Below are positions 58,520 to 64,000 of a DNA stretch of 64,000 bases, piece after piece. The notes under the pieces were generated by a model. It saw only the letters and a list, made by a program, of their open reading frames with translations, was not told the origin of the DNA and ran no database searches. The stretch's first letter is position 1; the number at the start of each line of letters is the position of its first letter. A program made the translations under genes and the position numbers. Source of the DNA: Hymenobacter caeli (lineage in GTDB: Bacteria; Bacteroidota; Bacteroidia; Cytophagales; Hymenobacteraceae); the NCBI RefSeq assembly GCF_013294115.1, contig NZ_JABSNP010000019.1, positions 40,302 to 104,301 on the forward strand, in the 5' to 3' direction.

Positions 58520-61500
58520 CTACTGCTTCAGCAGGCGGTTCACGTAAGTCTGCTGGGCGCCGATTACTTGCAGCAGGTACACGCCGGCTTGCAGGCTGCC
58601 CAGGCGCTGGTTGAGCTGCTGGTTGAGCTGGGCGGCGGTGCCGCGGCCGTCGAGCACGAGCTGGCCGGTGGCGGTGTGCACCAGCAGGCGCAGCCCGGAG
58701 CCGGCCTCGGGCACGTCGAGGCGCACGGTCTGGCCGGCGGGGTTGGGGTAGAGGGCCAGGGCGGCGGTGCTGCGGGCCTTGGTGCCCGTCACGGTGCTCG
58801 CAAAGGCGTAGCGCGTCAGCACCGGGTAGTGGTCGGAGGTGGTGCTGCCGTAGTTGGCGATGGTGCCGGCGATGCCGGTTTGCACCTCGGCCGTGCCCTT
58901 GATGAAGTAGGAGTAGAGCGACTTTGAAGTAATCACGTGGTCAATCACGTCGTTGTAGGACACCGTCGATTTTTTGCCTTTCAAACTCAGCTCTTGGAGG
59001 GTGGGCGAGGGGTAGTTGAGGGAGTCGTTGGTGAAGGCACTGTACGAGGTGACGGGCGGTGTGATGCCGGCGGTAATGGTCTGGTCAAGGTCGTCGTTGA
59101 TGTCGCCGAGCACCATGAAGTCCTTGCCCGCGTAGTCGGCGTCGAGCTTGGCCTTGAGCTCGTCGGAGGCACTTTTGCGGCGGGCGTAGGACGTGGCCGT
59201 GGGGCTGGTGTTGGCCTTGCCGTGGATGGCCACGAACGTCACGGGCTTGGTTACGCCGTTCAGCGTCACGTCGGCCTGCATCACGTAGGGAAAGCGGCCC
59301 GACGACCAGTAGCTGAAATCGGGGCGGGCCTGGGCCTCCTTCGAGCGGAAGAACGACGAGAACTTGGCGTTGTGCACCACGCTGGTGCGGTACACGAAGG
59401 CCAGCTTCTGGGCCCCGGCGTAGTCGGCGTCGAGGCTGTCGTCGGCGTAGGAGCCGAAGTACGACACGCGGTAGGCGTAGCCGGGCATGGCAGCCACCAA
59501 GTTGCGCAGGCGCACGGTATCCACTACTTCCAGCAGGGCGTACACGTCGGCGTTTAGGCCTTTAAGCACTTTGCTGGCGTTGGTGTACTGTAAATCTTTG
59601 TCGTTGGGGCCCAAGCCGGCGGCCGAGGAGCCGAACCACTCCATGTTCCAGTTCACCACTTCCAAGGTATTGGCCACGTCGTAAGTATTACCGCTCAGGT
59701 TTAACGTCAGCGTGGGCACGCCGGAAGTGGCCACGGTGGGCGCGGCGGTGTAAGTAGTGGCGGCCTGGGTGGGCAGGAAGCGCACCCGGACGGCCAGCGT
59801 GCGGTTGCTGGCCTCGGCCTGGCTGTAGGTCAGCGAAGGGCTGTAAGCCACGCTGTCCTTCGAGAGCTGAAACGCGGGGCCGGGCGAGGTGATGGTGAGC
59901 GGGCCGGTCAGGTTAGTGGTGGTCAGGTTCAGCACCGCGTAGGCGGGGGTGTTCACGGCCTGGTAGCCGAAGCTCAGGTTCTGAGCGCTGAGGCGCACGG
60001 CGGGCGGCGAGGGCGTGGCCGAGTTGGTCAGCACCACATCGTCCACGGTCCAGCGGGCCCCTTCGTCGGTGGTCGAATTGTACACGAAGGCCACGTACAC
60101 GGGGCCCGCTTTGTAGGCGCTCAGGTCGATGCTCGGGGTGAGGGTCCACACGTCGGAGCCCTGGGCGGGGAAGCTGGCGTTGAGGTCGGTCCAGGTGACG
60201 CCCGCGGCGTTGGGGCTGCCCGTGCCGGCGTAGTTGGTCGAAACCAGCAGCCGCAGCGGCGGGCCGTTGAAGGCAGTGCGCGTCCAGTACGAGAGCAGCG
60301 GGTAAGTGGTGCCGCTCAGGCTCAGGGCGGGCGAGATGAGCCAGTCCTCGTTGGTAACGTTGGCCCCGTTGGCGTAGCCGTTCATCTGCACGGCGTTGGG
60401 GTAGGCCGCCGTACCGGCGGGGTTGCCGGGGTCACGGCCGAAGGTGGTGCAGGCCCAGGCCTGGGCCCCCACCACGCTGTACTGCGTGAAGCCGTCCGAA
60501 AGCGTGGTGCTGCCCGTGCAGGCGTTGAAGTCGTACACCGTCTGGGTGGGGTCGTTGCCGGTTACCGTTACGGTTACGGTCCGGGAGGTGGCTCCCACGC
60601 TGCGGTTAGTAATCTCACTGGTAGAAGCGCCGGCCACCTGGCCCAGCCGGTTGGGCGTTACGCGCACGTACACCTGCCGGGGCTGCGCCAGTTCGGCCAC
60701 CGTGTAGGTCAGGCTGTCGCTGAAAGTGATACCATCTTTCGATACGCTACCGCCCCGCACCATCACCGGGCCCGTCAGGTTGGCCCCGGTCAGGGTGTAG
60801 GTCTGGGGGGCCGAGGGCTGGTTGATGGTCTGCTTGCCAAAATCCAGCGCGGCGGGGGCCACGGCCAGCGAGGGGGCCGCGGCGTTGGCGCTCCAGCTCA
60901 GCGCAAAGTCGTCGATGGCCGAGCTGGGGCGGTTCTGCGCCCCCGTGGTGGCCGTTGGGGCCACGATGCGAATCCAGACCGGCCCGGCCAGGTTGTCGAG
61001 GGCCCCGCCGAAGCTGGCCGTCACGGTGGTGCTGGAGAACACGGGGCCCGTGGTGCTGGTGGTGCCCACCTGCGTGAAGGCCGTGGGCGTGGTGCCCGTG
61101 CCGTAGTCCACGCGCCAGGTGGTGGTGCGGCCCGAGGTGCTGTCGAGCGATTGCAGCTTGAAGCTCAGGGCAAAATCAGTTTTGCCGGTGGTGTTGGCCA
61201 CTCGAAACACAAAGGCCGGGCCTGCGCCCGTGGCGGTGGTGCCGTCGCCAAAAGCGCCCGTCTGGCGCACGCCCAAGGCGCGGTTGGGAGCGGCGGCCTG
61301 TGCGGCGGCCGTGGCCTTGCTGTGCAGGCCCGTGGCCGAGGCGTAGTTTTTAAAGTTGCCGTTCGTAGCCGTCCAGATGGTGGACGTGGCCACGGTGGAA
61401 GCCTCAGCGCTGGGCGTGAGCACCGGCGCGGGGGCCGCCGTGCCCAGGGCCGTGGCCGTGGCCCCGGTGTACACGCTGAAGCCCGTGGGCAGGCCCGTGG

Positions 61501-61615
61501 CGAGGCCGTCGAAGCTCTCGGTGTAGGGGCTGGTGCCCAGCGTGGCCTGCGCGTGGGCCCTGGGCGCGAGCAGGGCCAGGCAAGCGGCCAGTCCGGAAAG
61601 TAAAATGTGCTTCAT
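58520..61615 (-). CDS. T9SS-secreted endonuclease/exonuclease/phosphatase family protein
   Basis: The protein has 1031 residues. A signal peptide ends near AHAQ (residue 23). Two large beta-rich regions with choice-of-anchor type text (GFSVYTGATATALGTA; ACTTFGRDPGNPAGTAAY) and Ig-like repeats (TLTGANLTGPVMVRGG) precede an EEP domain from about residue 650: VNWNMEWFGSS, DVYALLEVVD, AIHGKAN, LGDINDDLDQ, DVIDHVITS and the catalytic TSDHYPV near 926. The C-terminal 80 residues (LALYPNPAGQTVRLDVPEAG to VYLLQVIGAQQTYVNRLLKQ) are a type A T9SS sorting domain. It is probably a surface or extracellular DNase or phosphatase. Confidence 0.92.
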   Translation of the reverse strand: MKHILLSGLAACLALLAPRAHAQATLGTSPYTESFDGLATGLPTGFSVYTGATATALGTAAPAPVLTPSAEASTVATSTIWTATNGNFKNYASATGLHSKATAAAQAAAPNRALGVRQTGAFGDGTTATGAGPAFVFRVANTTGKTDFALSFKLQSLDSTSGRTTTWRVDYGTGTTPTAFTQVGTTSTTGPVFSSTTVTASFGGALDNLAGPVWIRIVAPTATTGAQNRPSSAIDDFALSWSANAAAPSLAVAPAALDFGKQTINQPSAPQTYTLTGANLTGPVMVRGGSVSKDGITFSDSLTYTVAELAQPRQVYVRVTPNRLGQVAGASTSEITNRSVGATSRTVTVTVTGNDPTQTVYDFNACTGSTTLSDGFTQYSVVGAQAWACTTFGRDPGNPAGTAAYPNAVQMNGYANGANVTNEDWLISPALSLSGTTYPLLSYWTRTAFNGPPLRLLVSTNYAGTGSPNAAGVTWTDLNASFPAQGSDVWTLTPSIDLSAYKAGPVYVAFVYNSTTDEGARWTVDDVVLTNSATPSPPAVRLSAQNLSFGYQAVNTPAYAVLNLTTTNLTGPLTITSPGPAFQLSKDSVAYSPSLTYSQAEASNRTLAVRVRFLPTQAATTYTAAPTVATSGVPTLTLNLSGNTYDVANTLEVVNWNMEWFGSSAAGLGPNDKDLQYTNASKVLKGLNADVYALLEVVDTVRLRNLVAAMPGYAYRVSYFGSYADDSLDADYAGAQKLAFVYRTSVVHNAKFSSFFRSKEAQARPDFSYWSSGRFPYVMQADVTLNGVTKPVTFVAIHGKANTSPTATSYARRKSASDELKAKLDADYAGKDFMVLGDINDDLDQTITAGITPPVTSYSAFTNDSLNYPSPTLQELSLKGKKSTVSYNDVIDHVITSKSLYSYFIKGTAEVQTGIAGTIANYGSTTSDHYPVLTRYAFASTVTGTKARSTAALALYPNPAGQTVRLDVPEAGSGLRLLVHTATGQLVLDGRGTAAQLNQQLNQRLGSLQAGVYLLQVIGAQQTYVNRLLKQ

Positions 61616-61650
61616 CAGAGAAAATGAGGTAGAAAATAGTTTTCGCGGAG

Positions 61651-61658
61651 CAAAATTA
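61651..61658 (-). promoter_or_regulatory. -7 box TAATTTTG for the EEP-family gene
   Basis: The minus strand reads TAATTTTG, a full TAnnTTTG match, 35 bases before ATG 61615. A second TAATTTG lies about 11 bases further upstream. Confidence 0.5.
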
Positions 61659-61757
61659 CCAAATTAAAACCCGGGCAGTGTTACGCCAGTGTTGCGATAC
61701 CGACCAAAGATTGGACATTGCCCGGCGGATTGCAAAGCGACGGCTAGACCGGAACAC

Positions 61758-61787
61758 AAAAAACCCGCCCGCAATGCGCAGGCGGGG
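61758..61787 (-). terminator. Rho-independent terminator of the downstream-strand T9SS gene
   Basis: On the minus strand CCCGCCTGCGCATTGCGGGCGGG is a stem-loop (split here into CCCGCC / GGCGGG arms with GC-rich inner pairs) followed by TTTTTT. It stands 37 bases after the stop at 61824. Confidence 0.75.
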
Positions 61788-61823
61788 ATTGATTCTGGAA
61801 GCCATTCTTTTACCTGTGGCGGG

Positions 61824-63914
61824 TTAATGCTGGATGCTGAGCTGACGCCGCGTCGTGGTTTGCCCGCGCCGGACGACCACTTGATATAGCCCTTCTGGCC
61901 AGGCCTGCGTGTTCAGGTGTACGCTTGGTGCCGTGACGTTCGCAGCATCGAATACCATCTGCGCCTGCCCGTTATACACCGTCACCTGCATCGGCATAGC
62001 AGCGGTAACCGGCGGAGAAGCAGAACTTTTAGTTGGCTCAACGGCGGAACTGGTTGCAAAGCTTTGTGACTGGTTTGAAGCATTTGCCTTGCTGGCCGAA
62101 GCATCGGGGTCTTCGTTGGCTACGTCCACGTAGGTATCTGCGGGATTGGGGTACATGGCCGTCCGGGTCTGCGGCTGGGCGTAGTACTCAGCGCTGGCCG
62201 TTTGCGTGCCGCTTGTGACAACGACTTTGACTCGTACGTAAAATGAGTAACCGTTCAGGCACGTGCCAAAGGTGGTACCGTTGCTGACCACTCCTCCGTA
62301 GTTATTGCCCGTGCCGCTGGCGTCGAAGTACCACTGGTACGCGTACACGCCGGTGCTGCCGGTGGCGGCGGCCGTCCACTGCGCGTAGTTGCTTTGGCCG
62401 GAAGGAGAAGTGCAGTAGTTGAGGTAAGAAAGGTTAGTGATGTTAACGTACAGCGGGTCCTGGGCCGGTACGGTACAATCCGTATTCGTGAGGTTGAGCG
62501 CGGGGTTTGTCCCGTAATTGGCCGATGGATCAACGGTGAAGGTGCCGTTGCTGCCGACAACGATACCATAGCCACTGCCGGATTGGTTGGCCGCGCAGAT
62601 GTAGGCCCCGGCTTCCACAATGAGTTGGCCACCCACGTAGAGTTCCGCGCCGTCGCGCACCACCAGAGTCGCCCCCTTTTTGATGCGCATCACCGAGCCC
62701 GTGTTAATACCAACATACCCGCCGGCCCCGATGTCTAGCAAGCTGTTGGCCGACATGTCCAACGAAGCGGTGTGCCCTGACGTGTCGCCTAGGTACATGC
62801 CGCCGTTGTCGTTGACCTGAACGACCGTGGCGCAGTTGGAGGTGTATACATCGAAGTTGGCCTGGGACGGACTGCCCTGGGTGGCCGCGGTACCCCCATT
62901 CACCGGAAATGCCCAGATGTTGACGTCAAGCTCGCCCCAGCTGTTGACTTGCACAGAAGGCAGCAGGTGCCGGTAGGGACTACCGTAGTTGTATCGTTGG
63001 TTGGCAAGCACCGCGGGCATGTGGTGCGCCGACTCGCGCAATTCGTTTTGAATCCAACTGCCGTTGTCGGTACTGTAAGAATTATTGCCCTGCGTAGAGC
63101 CTTGCGCATTGGTAATTTGTACGTGCGGTTCATTCACGTTGTCTGCTGCAAAATAAGCATCAAATGCATATTTTGCCCGGTTTGGGCGGTCATTTACTGG
63201 AATTTGCTGCTTAACATTATAACCAAGATTTGGGCTATTAATAGAGCCAGCATCTTGGATATCTAATGCACTGATGGTAGCCATGAATGTATTGGTATCC
63301 CAATCGGCCCGTAAAGCACCATCGCTTTCGTCACGTGCATCACCCGCCACCCGGGTACTTGAGCCAGGAGCCGTATCGTAGTATCCCCAGCTTGGGTCAG
63401 CATAGTAATAGTGCCAATTATTTGTTATAGAATATGGCTTTCGATAGCGCATAATGACATTGTCATGCCCACGGCTGCTAACGCCAGGGAGTGCATAAGC
63501 GTAATTTAGACCAGTTACAAGCCTAGGGAAATAGCCGCTAAATAATCCGTTGTCAGAGTGAAGTAATTGCATGCCCGGGGACATGCCTGCTTGCGGAATA
63601 GCATTTCCGCTTCCATTAGCTACAGCCACCTTTCGTAATAAAGATGGATAGCTATTGGTTGAAGCCTGCCAACCTTGCCACTGCTGCCTATAGCCGTTGG
63701 CCCTTTCGTTGTAGTGGAAGATAGTCATTTGCATAGTGGCTTCGCGCAACAGTTTGTTATTGATAACATCTTGTGCGCTGCCAGCTCCAATCCAAATATT
63801 TTGCAAGCGGTCAAACATATCTTGGATTCCCAGCGACACGTTGGCCCCGCGATTGGGTGAATCAAACGACACGTACAGTTTGCTGTTGTGGCAGATGCCT
63901 TGCTGTGAGGTGGT
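61824..63914 (-). CDS. T9SS sorting-domain protein, 5' end frameshifted or beyond the window
   Basis: The open frame encodes 696 residues but contains no ATG at its beginning; it follows TAG 63915-63917 and opens TTSQQGICHNSKLYV. In the next frame, a signal-like stretch (LRRLSGVFLVFSALMTQE, YVLLLCAL) reads from the window edge to about 63905, so one frameshift would join a signal peptide to the body. The middle has hexapeptide-like ladder text (MYLGDTSGHTASLDMSAN, LFVVRDGAELYVGGQLIVEA-like VVRDGAELYVGGQLI). The C-terminus (TAMYPNPADTYVDVANE ... WPEGLYQVVVRRGQTTTRRQ) is a type A T9SS tail. Function is unknown. GC content falls markedly between about 63000 and 64000, suggesting transferred DNA. 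Confidence 0.7.
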   Translation of the reverse strand, partial: TTSQQGICHNSKLYVSFDSPNRGANVSLGIQDMFDRLQNIWIGAGSAQDVINNKLLREATMQMTIFHYNERANGYRQQWQGWQASTNSYPSLLRKVAVANGSGNAIPQAGMSPGMQLLHSDNGLFSGYFPRLVTGLNYAYALPGVSSRGHDNVIMRYRKPYSITNNWHYYYADPSWGYYDTAPGSSTRVAGDARDESDGALRADWDTNTFMATISALDIQDAGSINSPNLGYNVKQQIPVNDRPNRAKYAFDAYFAADNVNEPHVQITNAQGSTQGNNSYSTDNGSWIQNELRESAHHMPAVLANQRYNYGSPYRHLLPSVQVNSWGELDVNIWAFPVNGGTAATQGSPSQANFDVYTSNCATVVQVNDNGGMYLGDTSGHTASLDMSANSLLDIGAGGYVGINTGSVMRIKKGATLVVRDGAELYVGGQLIVEAGAYICAANQSGSGYGIVVGSNGTFTVDPSANYGTNPALNLTNTDCTVPAQDPLYVNITNLSYLNYCTSPSGQSNYAQWTAAATGSTGVYAYQWYFDASGTGNNYGGVVSNGTTFGTCLNGYSFYVRVKVVVTSGTQTASAEYYAQPQTRTAMYPNPADTYVDVANEDPDASASKANASNQSQSFATSSAVEPTKSSASPPVTAAMPMQVTVYNGQAQMVFDAANVTAPSVHLNTQAWPEGLYQVVVRRGQTTTRRQLSIQH

Positions 63915-64000
63915 CTAGTCAAGGCGCACAGAAGCAGGACGTATATTTCCTGAGTCATGAGTGCAGAAAAGACCAAGAAGACGCCGGATAAACGGCGTAA

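Overview
This is a high-GC window whose features point to a Bacteroidota member of the order Cytophagales, most likely Hymenobacter or a close relative. The evidence is a SusD-type nutrient-binding protein, type IX secretion (T9SS) C-terminal tails, a PorT-like barrel, promoter boxes of the Bacteroidota form TAnnTTTG, and start sites that lack obvious Shine-Dalgarno sequences. No rRNA, tRNA, CRISPR array, transposase or prophage gene was recognised. Several families of short inverted repeats sit in almost every gene gap.

Bases 1-9958 look like an organophosphorus acquisition and breakdown locus. It holds the end of a SusD-like lipoprotein, three secreted alkaline-phosphatase-superfamily enzymes (the first broken by an in-frame stop), a PhnX-like HAD hydrolase, an XRE-cupin regulator and an FAD oxidoreductase of the type linked to phosphonate catabolism. 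A phosphoglycerate mutase (gpmA) and a large soluble hybrid histidine kinase with six PAS domains follow.

Bases 14588-21453 (minus strand) are the phenylacetate operon in transcription order paaA, B, C, D, H, I, Z. The reductase paaE (27663-28742) and the ligase paaK with its TetR regulator (33432-35374) lie elsewhere in the window. A shared CTAAC-N4-GTT motif in front of paaA and paaK suggests one TetR regulon. No paaF, paaG or paaJ was seen here. Between these blocks lie a DUF1028 protein, a small membrane protein, an AI-2E-type transporter, an alpha/beta hydrolase, a Na+/H+ antiporter and a purine nucleoside salvage set (ADA2-like lipoprotein, NUP-family protein, NCS2 permease).

Bases 35520-39256 carry purU, an NTF2-like protein, a frameshifted GIN-domain gene and a secreted protein of unknown role. 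Bases 39326-47854 (minus strand) form a MoxR/DUF58/BatA-type cluster running DUF4159, MoxR, DUF58, BatA-like, DUF4175-like, membrane protein. It includes a 92-bp palindrome and two probable TTG starts.

The most unusual region is 48783-58244, where three tandem TldD-TldE gene pairs lie head to tail. Every TldD has a twin-arginine type signal peptide and an HExxxH motif, and every TldE lacks a signal. The window ends with a T9SS-secreted endonuclease/exonuclease/phosphatase family protein and the 3' part of a second T9SS protein that lies in DNA of clearly lower GC and has a damaged or out-of-window 5' end.
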